A stretch of 64,000 nt of DNA, from contig NZ_FOVR01000001.1 of NCBI RefSeq assembly GCF_900115225.1, forward strand, positions 657,727-721,726, given 5' to 3'. Below, in pieces: positions 37,337 through 46,202 of the stretch. Source of the DNA: Cohaesibacter marisflavi (GTDB taxonomy: Bacteria > Pseudomonadota > Alphaproteobacteria > Rhizobiales > Cohaesibacteraceae). Position 1 is the stretch's first letter; each line of letters opens with the position of its first letter. A model generated the notes under the pieces. It saw nothing but the letters and a program-made list of their open reading frames with translations. It searched no databases and was not told the DNA's origin. The translations under genes were made by a program, and so were the position numbers.

Positions 37337-38215
37337 ATGGCAGACGATCAAGATCACGGCATCAACAATCCGTTTCAAGCGTTTGATCCGGATGAAAATC
37401 GGCCTAAACAGGGCTTCAAGGCCGTTCCTTTTCGCTTGATCGCTCCTAACCTTGTTACCCTTATGGCGCTATGCGCGGGCCTGACGGGTATTCGCATGGC
37501 AATTGACGGGCGCTTTGAAACCGCGCTGGTGTCAATTGCGGCCGCAGCCTTTCTTGATGGTATCGATGGGCGCGTGGCTCGCATGCTCAAGGGGCAGTCC
37601 CGCTTCGGTGCCGAGTTGGATTCTCTGACAGATTTCGTCAATTTCGGTGTCGCACCGGCTCTCATCCTGCATGTTTGGATCCTTCATGCATTCCAGTCCA
37701 TCGGCTGGATCGGATCTTTGCTGTTTGCCATAGCCATGGTTTTAAGGCTTGCGCGTTTCAACGTCGCTCTGGATGACAAAAACCAGCCTGCTTGGAAGAA
37801 GAATTTCTTCGTTGGCGTGCCTGCTCCAGCCGGCGCACTTTGTGTTCTAGCCCCGATTTATCTGGAACTGTCCGGCTTGCCGCACTCCGATCTTGCGGCG
37901 CCTATTGTGCTTGTCTATACACTTTTCATTGCCATGCTGGTTGTCTCGACGGTGCCAAGCTATTCAGGCAAAACCGTCGGCCTGCGCATTCCTCGTGCCA
38001 ATGTGTTGCCGCTCATCCTTGGCGTAGTGGCGTTTGTTGCCATCCTCTTTTCCTATCCGTGGATGACCATGACGGTGCTCGTTCTGATCTATCTGGCTTC
38101 GATTCCGTTTGCCCGTCGCGCTTGGTATCGCCATGACAGACAGATGCCGGAAGACAATCCGATCACGGACGGTATGGTCGCAGACGCAGATGACATGGAT
38201 GACGACGACGACTGA
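37337..38215 (+). CDS. pssA: CDP-diacylglycerol--serine O-phosphatidyltransferase
   Basis: A 292-residue membrane enzyme making phosphatidylserine from CDP-diacylglycerol and serine. The CDP-alcohol phosphotransferase signature fits exactly: Asp77-Gly78-x2-Ala81-Arg82-x8-Gly91-x3-Asp95-x3-Asp99. Several membrane helices follow (roughly 100-260). The C-terminus is very acidic (ADADDMDDDDD). psd and pssA together give phosphatidylethanolamine; they are 89 bases apart and probably one transcript. Confidence 0.95.
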   Translation: MADDQDHGINNPFQAFDPDENRPKQGFKAVPFRLIAPNLVTLMALCAGLTGIRMAIDGRFETALVSIAAAAFLDGIDGRVARMLKGQSRFGAELDSLTDFVNFGVAPALILHVWILHAFQSIGWIGSLLFAIAMVLRLARFNVALDDKNQPAWKKNFFVGVPAPAGALCVLAPIYLELSGLPHSDLAAPIVLVYTLFIAMLVVSTVPSYSGKTVGLRIPRANVLPLILGVVAFVAILFSYPWMTMTVLVLIYLASIPFARRAWYRHDRQMPEDNPITDGMVADADDMDDDDD

Positions 38216-38251
38216 CCCTCAGTCCCGCAAGTCTTGAGAAATTCTGGAACT

Positions 38252-38293
38252 AAAAAAGGCGCTTGCCCGCCTGGATAAAGCTGGGAAAGCGCC
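38252..38293 (-). terminator. Terminator of the downstream PadR gene
   Basis: GGCGCTT (38258-38264) pairs with AAGCGCC (38287-38293) around a 22-base loop; on the minus strand it is followed by TTTTTTAG (complement of 38252-38257). It could also slow transcription leaving pssA from the other side. Confidence 0.6.
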
Positions 38294-38340
38294 AGTTACT
38301 TTCTATCGCCTCGGCCTAATGAGGCGCACTAATAGTGCGG

Positions 38341-39081
38341 CTAAAGCTCTTCGGCAACCGTCAGAAGCTTCTGAACAATCGTCATTGAGGCCGACGGGTC
38401 ATCCTTTAGCTTTTGTGCTGCTGTTTCCCGCAGGTTCAACAAAGCGGTCTCTACGCTGAGCGGCAGAGACGTTGCGTTGGCCCCATGACTTGGGTCTTCT
38501 TGCTTTGCGCGTGCAGCCAATGCCTTAAGCTTTTCGATGATGCGATTGGCCTCGGCTCGATGTTCATCAAGAAAAGCCAGCCCTTCTGGTGTGATGGCGT
38601 ACCGCTTTTTGTTGCCATCACTCTCAACCGCGCAATAGCCGGCTTCTTCAAGATAGGTGAGGGTAGGGTATATAACCCCCGGGCTTGGCGCATAGAAGCT
38701 GTCGGTGAGTGCTTCCACTTCCTTGATGATGTCATAGCCATGGCGTGGCTCATGTTCGATAAGGGCCAGAGCCAACAGGCGAATGTCGCCATGGTTCAGG
38801 AAACGGCCACGACGTCGACCGCCCCCACCATTGCCAAAGCCTCGACCGCCAGAGTGACCACCACGGCCAGCCCCACGACCGCCCATGAAGCCGCCACGAC
38901 CGGATGGATCTCCGGAAGCTGCAAAGCCCTCGGGCCAACCATCGGTTCCGCGTCCCTTGCGTCCTCTTCCGCGCTGCATCATGGCTTGTTCTGGAAATTG
39001 GCGACCATGAGGCCCACTGGCGTCGCAATCTCTGCGCCGTCCCTGTCTGCGACCTGAGGGAGAAAATTCTTCTGTAATCAT
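38341..39081 (-). CDS. PadR-family regulator with Gly/Arg-rich N-terminal extension
   Basis: A 246-residue PadR regulator. Residues ~1-90 are low-complexity, rich in Gly and Arg (RGRGRKGRG, GGRGAGRGG, GGGGRRRGR). The PadR winged helix begins near 92 (LLALALIEHEPRHGYDIIKEVEALTDSFYAPSPGVIYPTLTYLEEAGY) and a helical dimerisation tail follows. The extension could bind nucleic acid nonspecifically; this is inference. It lies downstream of the RND pump gene beyond a terminator, and its own promoter contains AGATATATCT palindromes. Confidence 0.9.
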   Translation of the reverse strand: MITEEFSPSGRRQGRRRDCDASGPHGRQFPEQAMMQRGRGRKGRGTDGWPEGFAASGDPSGRGGFMGGRGAGRGGHSGGRGFGNGGGGRRRGRFLNHGDIRLLALALIEHEPRHGYDIIKEVEALTDSFYAPSPGVIYPTLTYLEEAGYCAVESDGNKKRYAITPEGLAFLDEHRAEANRIIEKLKALAARAKQEDPSHGANATSLPLSVETALLNLRETAAQKLKDDPSASMTIVQKLLTVAEEL

Positions 39082-39108
39082 TTTAATTCTCCTTTTTAGA
39101 TATAACTA

Positions 39109-39156
39109 AGATATATCTTATATAGGCGAGCGATTGGGTTTCATCAAGATATATCT
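39109..39156 (-). promoter_or_regulatory. Twin AGATATATCT palindromes, probable PadR operator
   Basis: Perfect 10-base palindromes AGATATATCT at 39109-39118 and 39147-39156, centres 38 bases apart, lie just upstream of the PadR gene in a T/A-rich promoter. PadR proteins commonly bind ATAT/TATAT-type dyads and repress their own gene. A related GATATATC motif occurs upstream of the second PadR gene. Confidence 0.6.
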
Positions 39157-39161
39157 AAAAT

Positions 39162-39205
39162 ATATTTTAAAAGAAAACCCACCGGCTGAATTGCCGATGG
39201 GTTTT
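39162..39205 (-). terminator. Terminator of the RND efflux operon
   Basis: AAAACCCACCGGC (39174-39186) pairs with GCCGATGGGTTTT (39193-39205), one mismatch, loop TGAATT; on the minus strand TTTTCTTTTAAAA follows. 40 bases past the RND stop. Confidence 0.7.
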
Positions 39206-39244
39206 GTCATGTTCTAGTGCCTTGGCTTGGTCGTCTCTGTCCGA

Positions 39245-42200
39245 CTATTCCGCAGCCTGTGGTGCCTGATGGGCTTTGCGTTTGAAGCCAAACAGGCGGC
39301 CTGTACGGCGCATCATCGGCTTCAGCGTAACTGTCGGGAAGGCAAGCAGTACCGGTATCAGGATCAGCGTCAGGATGGTCGAGAAACCCAAACCGGCGAT
39401 AACCGCCGTTGAGAGCTGGATCCACCATGCTGCTGTAATGGAGCCCACAGCAATCACACGATTGAAGAAGTCCAGATTGATCCCTGTCGCCATGGGAATA
39501 AGACCCGCAATCGTCGTAATGGTTGTCAGTAGGATAGGCCGAATACGCTGCGCCGCCGTCTTGATGACAGCCTCCACGACCTCGACCTTCTCGGACCGGA
39601 AGCGGTTATAGGTATCGATGAGAACAATCGCGTTGTTCACCACGATCCCTGCAAGCGCCATAACGCCCGTACCCGTCATGATGATCGAGAAGGTTTGTCC
39701 CGTCACGACGATGCCCAGAAGCACGCCGAAGATCGAGAAGACGACGGTCATCAGCGTAAGGGCGGTCTGATAGAAGCTGTTGAACTGGGTGATGAGGATC
39801 ATCGCCATGATGAACAGTGCCGCGACCGCAGCTTTGGCAAGGAACTGGCCGGACTCTTTCTGGTCTTCATCCGCGCCGCGGAATTTGAAGGTCACGCCTT
39901 TGGGCCAATCCTGAGCCTTTATCCAATCATCGATCTCGCGAACTTTGGCGTCGACAGTCGTGCCATCGCTTTGGTCGACGGTTGCCTTGACGCTCATCGC
40001 GTAGAAGCCATCCTTACGCGTGATGGACGACACTTTCTGTCGGGCTTCCACCTTGACGAAGTTGCTGATGGGAACGAGCCCGTTGTTGGTTGGCAGTTTC
40101 AGCTCATCCAGATGATCCAGATTGCGCTGATCTCTGGGCAAGCGAACGCGAATATCCACTTCATCCTCGGAATCGTCCGGTCGATATTTGCCGATCATGA
40201 CCCCGTTGGTGAGAAGCTGAACCATGGAGCCGACGGTCGCAATGGAGGCGTTATAACGTCCGGCTTGCTCGCGGTCGATCTTGAGTTCCCATTCGATGCC
40301 GGGCAGGGGGCGCCCGTCTTCGATGTCTACCAGATTGGTGATACCATCAACATGGTCACGCACAATGCCGGTAACCTTGGAGACCTGATCATAATTGTTC
40401 GAGGTGATTTCAAGGTTGATGTCCTTACCCGTCGGAGGACCTTCTTCGGTCTTGGCAACGGCTACCAGAATGCCCGGATATTTCTCGGTCCTATCGCGGA
40501 TCTCGGTGAAAATCTCTTCCGCCGGTCTGCGACAGCAGAAGTCCGAGAGTTCCAATGCAAGAGACCCTATTGCGTCTGACGGGCGGCTACTGTCCGAGCT
40601 GAGGCTGTTGCCGCCGCTACTCGTGCCGGACGGCGCTGACGTGGCCACGACATCCTTGACGCCTTTGACCTGCAAAACCTCGTCCTCGACACTCTTGACG
40701 ATGGCTCGGCTCTCCAGAGCGGACATGTTGCCGCGCGCCGAAACATAAACCATCGCATAGCGTGGTTCTTCGTTGACGAAGAGTTCGGCCTTGAACTCTT
40801 TGCCAAAGAATAGGAAGGGACTGATGATGGCAATCATGATGGCAATAACGCCAAGGATCGCGGCAATATTGCCCAGCGGATGCCGCACCAGCACATGCAG
40901 GAAACGGGCATAAACCCCGGTCATTCCCGTGACTTCCTTGGGGTTGAAATGGTGGCCACCAGACAGATGCTTGGCGTTTTCGATTTCTTCCTGAGACGCA
41001 GATGTCTTGCCGATGAAACCGCCGACTACCGGCAGGAACACCATGGCCGTCAACAACGCTGAAGACAAAACGATGATCACCATGATCGGTAGATAGCTCA
41101 TGAACTCGCCGATTATGCCCGGCCATAGAAGCATGGGCAAAAAGGCGGCCAGCGTGGTTCCGGTTGAAGCTGCAATCGGCCAGAACATCAGTCGGGCAGC
41201 CCTGATATAGGCTTCCTGTCGCGACATACCCTCGGCCACCTTGCGGTCTGCATATTCCACAATCACGATTGCGCCATCAACGAGCATGCCCACTGTGAGT
41301 ACGAGCCCATACATCACCATCGTGTTGAGCGTCATGTCGAGAAGCGACAGGATTAGAAAGCCCATCATGAAGGACGTCGGGATCGCGATGCCGATCATAA
41401 GGGCAGACCGGAACCCGAGTGCAGCCAGCACCAGCATCATCACAAGTGCGATGGCCGTCATGATGGAGGATTCCAGAGACCCCAAAGTCTCGTTGACTGG
41501 CTCCGCCTGATCGAGCAGGAAACTGACCTTGATGGCCGGGTTCCAGTCAGTGGTTACATCATGAACCACCTTGCGAACCGCATCATTATTTTCAATGATG
41601 TTTGTGCCGAGGCGTTTGGAAATCTCAACCGTAATCGCTGTCTTGCCATTCACCCGCGTAATGGTTGTCGGATCTTTGAATGTGCGCTTGATGGTGGCGA
41701 TATCGCCCAGTGTTACCACACCCTCGCCATTTTGCTTGATGGGGATGGAGTAGACATCCTCGGCACTCTCGATGAGGCCGGGAACCTTCAAGTTGAAGCG
41801 TCCCTTACCGTTATCGAGAAAACCCGCTGGCACCAACTGGTTGTTGAGGGTTACCGCATTGATCAGCTCTGTCTGCGTAACATTATAGGATTCAAGGCGT
41901 AGCTGGTCGATCTCCACTTCCAGAAGCTCATCGCGGTTGCCCGATAGATTGGCTTCAAGAACAGAAGAAATCCCTTCAATCTCGTCCTTGAGCTGACGTG
42001 CATGCTGATAGAGCGTCCTTTCTGGAACCGCACCGGAAAGGGTCACATACAGGGTGGGCTGCTGCGACATGTTCATTTCAGAAATGGTCGGCTCATCTGC
42101 GTCCGTAGGCATTTCCGCCTTGGCCTGATCTACCTTGTCGCGGACATCCGCCAAAGCCGACTCCTTGTCAAAGTCGACGGTAAATTCCAGCAGAACCCCG

Positions 42201-42469
42201 CCATGTCCTTCGGAGGCAAAGCTGGTCATTTCCTTGAGGCCATCAAGGCTTTGCAGCTTGTTTTCCATCGGCTTGATAAGAAGCCTCACGGAATCTTCCG
42301 GCGAGATGCCTTGCTGCGTAACCGAGATATAGAAAATTGGGATATCGATGTCCGGGTTGGCTTCCTTTGGCACATTGATGTAGCTGATGATGCCGCCGAA
42401 CAGAAGAACGACCATGAGGGTCATGACGACCCGCCTGGCGCGCAGAATGGTTTCAAGAGCGTTATGCAT
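39245..42469 (-). CDS. RND-family efflux pump inner-membrane subunit (AcrB-like)
   Basis: A 1074-residue proton-driven pump with the usual arrangement: one membrane helix near the N-terminus (RRVVMTLMVVLLFGGIISYINVP), a large periplasmic domain, a helix block with the proton-relay region around VLTVGMLVDGAIVIVEYADRK (Asp in TM4), a second periplasmic domain and a last helix block with MALAGIVVNNAIVLIDTYNR. Start ATG 42469 has GGGAG upstream and follows the adaptor stop by five bases. Substrate unknown; this type is close to pumps of the drug/solvent HAE1 group rather than heavy-metal CusA, since the methionine pattern of CusA is not evident. Confidence 0.93.
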   Translation of the reverse strand: MHNALETILRARRVVMTLMVVLLFGGIISYINVPKEANPDIDIPIFYISVTQQGISPEDSVRLLIKPMENKLQSLDGLKEMTSFASEGHGGVLLEFTVDFDKESALADVRDKVDQAKAEMPTDADEPTISEMNMSQQPTLYVTLSGAVPERTLYQHARQLKDEIEGISSVLEANLSGNRDELLEVEIDQLRLESYNVTQTELINAVTLNNQLVPAGFLDNGKGRFNLKVPGLIESAEDVYSIPIKQNGEGVVTLGDIATIKRTFKDPTTITRVNGKTAITVEISKRLGTNIIENNDAVRKVVHDVTTDWNPAIKVSFLLDQAEPVNETLGSLESSIMTAIALVMMLVLAALGFRSALMIGIAIPTSFMMGFLILSLLDMTLNTMVMYGLVLTVGMLVDGAIVIVEYADRKVAEGMSRQEAYIRAARLMFWPIAASTGTTLAAFLPMLLWPGIIGEFMSYLPIMVIIVLSSALLTAMVFLPVVGGFIGKTSASQEEIENAKHLSGGHHFNPKEVTGMTGVYARFLHVLVRHPLGNIAAILGVIAIMIAIISPFLFFGKEFKAELFVNEEPRYAMVYVSARGNMSALESRAIVKSVEDEVLQVKGVKDVVATSAPSGTSSGGNSLSSDSSRPSDAIGSLALELSDFCCRRPAEEIFTEIRDRTEKYPGILVAVAKTEEGPPTGKDINLEITSNNYDQVSKVTGIVRDHVDGITNLVDIEDGRPLPGIEWELKIDREQAGRYNASIATVGSMVQLLTNGVMIGKYRPDDSEDEVDIRVRLPRDQRNLDHLDELKLPTNNGLVPISNFVKVEARQKVSSITRKDGFYAMSVKATVDQSDGTTVDAKVREIDDWIKAQDWPKGVTFKFRGADEDQKESGQFLAKAAVAALFIMAMILITQFNSFYQTALTLMTVVFSIFGVLLGIVVTGQTFSIIMTGTGVMALAGIVVNNAIVLIDTYNRFRSEKVEVVEAVIKTAAQRIRPILLTTITTIAGLIPMATGINLDFFNRVIAVGSITAAWWIQLSTAVIAGLGFSTILTLILIPVLLAFPTVTLKPMMRRTGRLFGFKRKAHQAPQAAE

Positions 42470-42474
42470 CCCTG

Positions 42475-43593
42475 CTACTCCCCTGAAGCGTCTGCTGTGG
42501 TCAGCTTGTCTGCTGGAACTGCGATCACCGGTTGCCCGGATTTGACATATTCCTGACCAACGGTAATCAGATCCACTTTCTCGGGCAGACCTGTGACCCA
42601 TATTCCCGTTTCATCGTTGGAAATGATATGAACAGGGGTGAATTGCGCTTTGCTATCAATTACCTGCATAGCGCCCACAATACCTTCATCCGAAAGGGTC
42701 AGGTAAGCCGGGCTCATCAGATGGGCCTTGATGGGCGGCAGTTTGAGGTTGGCAACAGCCGTTACCCCGTCTCGCAATTGACGATCCGGATTGGGGATCT
42801 CGATCTCGACAAGGAAGGTGCGGGTTTCCACATCAGACGCGGCGCTTACAAAGCGAACGCTCCCATCAGTCTTCTCGCCGGTAACGAGCGTAACCTCCGC
42901 CTTGTTTCCAACTTTGACCGCAGCGATGTCTCGTTCCGAGACCTGACCGACCACAAGCATGGGATCGGGATCCATCAGAACGGCACATGCTCCGCCGGAG
43001 CTGAGTTGATCGCCCACTTCAGCCAGATCGCTCTGCACCAGGCCATCAATTGGCGCCAGAATACGGGTTCTCTCCAACTCGAGACGGGCTTCCTTGACGC
43101 CAGCAATTGCGGCATCACGTGCAGCGCGCAAAGCGGCGAGTTGGGTTTTGGACGCAAAGCCCTTTGTTGCCAGTTGCTCTTTTGCGGACAGGTCAAATTC
43201 TGCCTGCTCCAGAGCGGCTTTGGCCTTGGCCAGATTGGCTTCGCGAGACCCCACATCGAGTTCACAAAGCAAATCGTCTTTGTGAACCCACTGGCCCTTT
43301 TCAACTTCGATTGACCGAACAATCGCGGAAGTTTCCGCGCGGACCGTAACTTTGGCATCAGCCTCGGTCCTGCCACGAATGGTAAGACTGGACTGTCTAG
43401 GCTTGGCATTGAAATGTTGAACGGCCACCCGAAAGGCCTCTGCTTCCTGTGCCTGATTGCGAACGGCGGGAGGAGGGGTGGTGTCCCCTGTTTCCTGCCC
43501 GCTAAAAACGGCTTTACCGGTTGCCATCCACCCGACAATACCTGCCGTACACAGCAGCGCAAGGCCATAAGAGCCTTTGAGTCGCAACGCCAT
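42475..43593 (-). CDS. RND efflux periplasmic adaptor subunit (membrane fusion protein)
   Basis: A 372-residue adaptor with an N-terminal membrane anchor (residues ~8-26), a lipoyl half-motif (VRAETSAIVRSIEVEKGQWVHKDDLLCELD), a coiled-coil hairpin (~120-185, AKAALEQAEFDLSAKEQLATKGF), the second lipoyl half (RTRILAPIDGLVQSDLAEVGDQL-like segment) and beta-barrel domains. It links the RND pump to an outer-membrane channel; no TolC-like gene is adjacent. GAGGGA precedes the ATG. Overlap with the pump gene region is tight (five bases), so the two are coupled. Confidence 0.92.
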   Translation of the reverse strand: MALRLKGSYGLALLCTAGIVGWMATGKAVFSGQETGDTTPPPAVRNQAQEAEAFRVAVQHFNAKPRQSSLTIRGRTEADAKVTVRAETSAIVRSIEVEKGQWVHKDDLLCELDVGSREANLAKAKAALEQAEFDLSAKEQLATKGFASKTQLAALRAARDAAIAGVKEARLELERTRILAPIDGLVQSDLAEVGDQLSSGGACAVLMDPDPMLVVGQVSERDIAAVKVGNKAEVTLVTGEKTDGSVRFVSAASDVETRTFLVEIEIPNPDRQLRDGVTAVANLKLPPIKAHLMSPAYLTLSDEGIVGAMQVIDSKAQFTPVHIISNDETGIWVTGLPEKVDLITVGQEYVKSGQPVIAVPADKLTTADASGE

Positions 43594-43694
43594 GAAATAG
43601 TCCCTCGCTATAGTAGCTCCTGCTTGCTGAGCAGCTATACAAATACCAACAAATTGTCGCAGACTGATGAAGTGCCCCGCGACACCTGATTTAC

Positions 43695-44306
43695 TTATGA
43701 GTTGATTGCCCTCAATTTGGCTTCCGGCTGAGACAACTGGCCGTTTCTCGCAATTTCGACCAGCGCGCTACCATGCATCCTGAGATAGTCAATGCTGGCC
43801 TGAACACAATAGAGGCCGTAGTTGCGAGCCCAGTCGGCAGCCTTTTTGTCCTCTTCTGTGAGCGCATATTTGCCGTCCTGCGGGCGGTCTTCCAGCTCTG
43901 AATCATTACATGAAGTGATTACGTCAAGTTCCTCATGCAAATGGGCAAGTTGCCGTTCGATTGCTGCCTCGATAGCATCCGGCCCCACCAATCGGGCAAA
44001 GATCGATATAAGTAGGAACTCGGACTTAAAAATATCTGGCCTGTGTGGTTGCAAAAGTTCCTGAAAAAAGACATCGCGACCGGCATCCGTGATCGAATAG
44101 ACCTTGCGCGCCGGTTTTCCTTCTTCAGACACATGCCTGCCGGTTACCAGCCCTTCCGCTTCCATTTTATTGAGAGCCGGATAGATCGAGCCGTAAGAGG
44201 CATCGATAAAAAAGCTGAAATTGCCTTCTGTCGAAAATTTGCGGATGTCATATCCGGTCCGATCCGAACAGAAAAGAATGGCGAGGCAGATACTGCGAAC
44301 GTTCAT
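43695..44306 (-). CDS. PadR-family regulator heading the RND operon
   Basis: A 203-residue PadR protein: winged helix at the N-terminus (CLAILFCSDRTGYDIRKFSTEGNFSFFIDASYGSIYPALNKMEAEGLV, ~5-55) and a C-terminal helical Vir-type domain (~95-190). ATG 44306 is chosen because MNVRSICLAIL matches the family start; the frame is open for 18 more codons. It is co-oriented with the adaptor and pump 101 bases downstream and is the probable local repressor. Its promoter carries GATATAT repeats. Confidence 0.88.
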   Translation of the reverse strand: MNVRSICLAILFCSDRTGYDIRKFSTEGNFSFFIDASYGSIYPALNKMEAEGLVTGRHVSEEGKPARKVYSITDAGRDVFFQELLQPHRPDIFKSEFLLISIFARLVGPDAIEAAIERQLAHLHEELDVITSCNDSELEDRPQDGKYALTEEDKKAADWARNYGLYCVQASIDYLRMHGSALVEIARNGQLSQPEAKLRAINS

Positions 44307-44360
44307 AAGGTGATCCAGACAATTAGGTGATGCCAGCTTATGAGTGTAATGCGCCAGCAT

Positions 44361-44420
44361 ATATCTAAAGTCTATATAACGAACCGATATATGTGTCTAG
44401 AGGATATATCGAACGAGTAT
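44361..44420 (-). promoter_or_regulatory. GATATATC-type repeats upstream of the RND-operon PadR gene
   Basis: ATATATCT (around 44369-44377) is followed by GATATAT (44386-44392) and ATATATC (44404-44410), a 7-bp inverted repeat with an 11-base centre, and further ATAT motifs to 44421. This resembles the AGATATATCT palindromes of the other PadR gene 5 kb away, so one or both PadR proteins may bind both sites. Confidence 0.5.
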
Positions 44421-44592
44421 ATGTATTTCCACTGCGCTTGCTCCTCATAATTGACGAGATATTGACGCAAGGTGTCATTTACAGATGAGGGAAAGTAACT
44501 ATAATTGCGAACAGGTGAATGTAGCAGCGAAAGCGCAGGAGGGGATTTGATCCCGCTTCTATCTGGGAGCTGAAAAGCAGAATAGGACATGC

Positions 44593-44886
44593 ATGCCAAT
44601 TACCGATCTGGTGCCAGCCTCACGAAAACAGGAAAAAGGCTTTAAGGGTATTATTCAGAATCCCTTGATCCGGTTGCTCGCTATCAATTGGCTAATCGGT
44701 TTCGTGGTCACTGTGCTCATCGTATTTGGGCTTATCGCCACAAATGCTGCCGGATTGCAGGATCTGATCTTTAATAGCGAAAATCCGCTCGTCCCCATCG
44801 CGCTGCTGTTTTTCGGTCTGTTGATCACCATCTGCAGCGTGGCCATGGGCGCGGCGGTTATGAGCCTGCCCAAGGATGATAACTAG
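44593..44886 (+). CDS. Small membrane protein of unknown function
   Basis: A 97-residue protein with a basic N-terminus (~1-27) and two hydrophobic helices (LLAINWLIGFVVTVLIVFGLIA and VPIALLFFGLLITICSVAMGAAVMSL). No enzymatic motif. AGGAC precedes the ATG and the codon pattern looks coding. The topology with two helices and a short acidic connector (LQDLIFNSENP) places both ends on the same side of the inner membrane. Single gene, convergent with the acetyltransferase. Confidence 0.75.
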   Translation: MPITDLVPASRKQEKGFKGIIQNPLIRLLAINWLIGFVVTVLIVFGLIATNAAGLQDLIFNSENPLVPIALLFFGLLITICSVAMGAAVMSLPKDDN

Positions 44887-44891
44887 CGGTG

Positions 44892-45449
44892 CTATTGCCC
44901 GATGGTGCTGCTGCGCCTCTCATAGAGGGCAACGTCCCGCCAACATCCCTTTTGAGGGCCGTTTGACATCTTTGCTATCTTCTCGCGGACACCAACGCAG
45001 CGAAACCCAAATTTCTCATGCAAACGAATACTGGCCGCATTGTCGGTAAAGATGCCAGCTTGTAGCGTCCAGAAGCCTTCTTGCTCGGACGCTTCTACGA
45101 GCCTGCCCATAAGCTGGGATCCGACATGCTGGCCCTTGGCACTTGAGGTGATATAGATGCTGAGTTCAGCAACTCCGCGATAGACATCGCGGCTCGAATA
45201 GGCTGACAGCGCAGCCCAGCCAACAATTTCTCCCGACAAGAGCGCAGCGATGCGGCAACTTTGCAAGTGCCCCTGGTCCCAACCGGTCCAATCGGGTGCC
45301 TGTGCGGTAAATGTTGCGTTTCCTGTGTCAATGCCTTCCTGATAGATTTGCAGAATGGCAGCTGCATCATTGGGGCCTATCGGACGTAAGGTGAGATTGG
45401 TCGAAGCAGACGTTGAAGGACTGTTCGGGGAGGGGGATATAGATGTCAT
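44892..45449 (-). CDS. GNAT acetyltransferase, phosphinothricin/methionine-sulfoximine acetyltransferase-like
   Basis: A 185-residue GNAT protein. LRPIGPNDAAAILQIYQEGIDTGNATF, GWAALSAYSSRDVYRGVAELSIYI and QHVGSQLMGRLVEASEQEGFWTLQAGIFTDNAASIRLHEKFGFRCVGVREKIA follow the pattern of PAT/MddA enzymes, which N-acetylate phosphinothricin or methionine sulfoximine/sulfone. Start at 45449 has GGAA upstream; in-frame ATGs lie 11 and 30 codons earlier. Actual substrate is inference. Confidence 0.82.
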   Translation of the reverse strand: MTSISPSPNSPSTSASTNLTLRPIGPNDAAAILQIYQEGIDTGNATFTAQAPDWTGWDQGHLQSCRIAALLSGEIVGWAALSAYSSRDVYRGVAELSIYITSSAKGQHVGSQLMGRLVEASEQEGFWTLQAGIFTDNAASIRLHEKFGFRCVGVREKIAKMSNGPQKGCWRDVALYERRSSTIGQ

Positions 45450-45635
45450 TGCAAGATTCCAAACACGAATGACTAAATGTGACATGCCCGGGCATGTTTT
45501 GCAATCAGATCCCACAAAGTCCAAGACACTATTAACCAAGATCAGGAGTCGGCCACTCTTTCTGCGTGATGGTTAAACCAATCCATAAGAATTGCGCCAA
45601 CAAATTAACGGTTTGAAAACCTTAAATCTCGGATT

Positions 45636-46142
45636 TTGGCGGATTTCCTTCAATTCGTCGGCCTGTTTATTTTTGAGATAGGCTTCTTTGTCACCCTTTT
45701 TCGCAAGATTTGGCGTGGATCCGCAAACCATAAGCGGAAACCGAAACTGGGTGATATGGGGCACATCATGTTCTTAAGGGAATTGCAGCAACATAAGGAC
45801 CGGATTGTCGAAAATCTGCGGCCAGACGAGAGGCTGGCTACGGCGTGGGCACAGGGGTTCGCACTGGGCACAGAAACACTGCTCAGCGCGACCAACGTGC
45901 TCCGCCAAACAGGAAAGCGTGCGTTACGTTATGGAGCTGCCATCAAGCTGAGGCAACTTGTTTTGCAAACAGGAACCTATTGCCTTGTCATTGGTTTGGC
46001 TGTCGGGTTCACATCCATGGGAAGCAAAATCATGTTTGGACTCATTCACCATGAAATGAGCGAAATGGGGGCTGAAGTTGCCTTTACTCATCTGCCTGTA
46101 GAAGTAGAAACCGCCAGCATCCGCTCGACAATTCGGCAATAG
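45636..46142 (+). CDS. Hypothetical membrane protein (uncertain start)
   Basis: An open frame of 168 codons with two hydrophobic segments (FLQFVGLFIFEIGFFVTLF at ~4-22 and CLVIGLAVGFTSMGSKIMF near residues 115-135). No family recognised. The only start that includes the first helix is TTG 45636, with no clear ribosome-binding site; ATG 45768 with GGGG upstream would give a 124-residue protein lacking that helix. An in-frame stop at 45606 limits the 5' end. Confidence 0.45.
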   Translation: MADFLQFVGLFIFEIGFFVTLFRKIWRGSANHKRKPKLGDMGHIMFLRELQQHKDRIVENLRPDERLATAWAQGFALGTETLLSATNVLRQTGKRALRYGAAIKLRQLVLQTGTYCLVIGLAVGFTSMGSKIMFGLIHHEMSEMGAEVAFTHLPVEVETASIRSTIRQ

Positions 46143-46202
46143 GCGCGCCCTGTTGCTATCTGCGCATCTGTACCACAGAGCCCCCGTGAGGCCAGCTAGC
46201 TT

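Noticed and set aside
39695-40579. 294-codon frame opposite the RND pump
   Set aside because: Antisense to a clear full-length pump gene.
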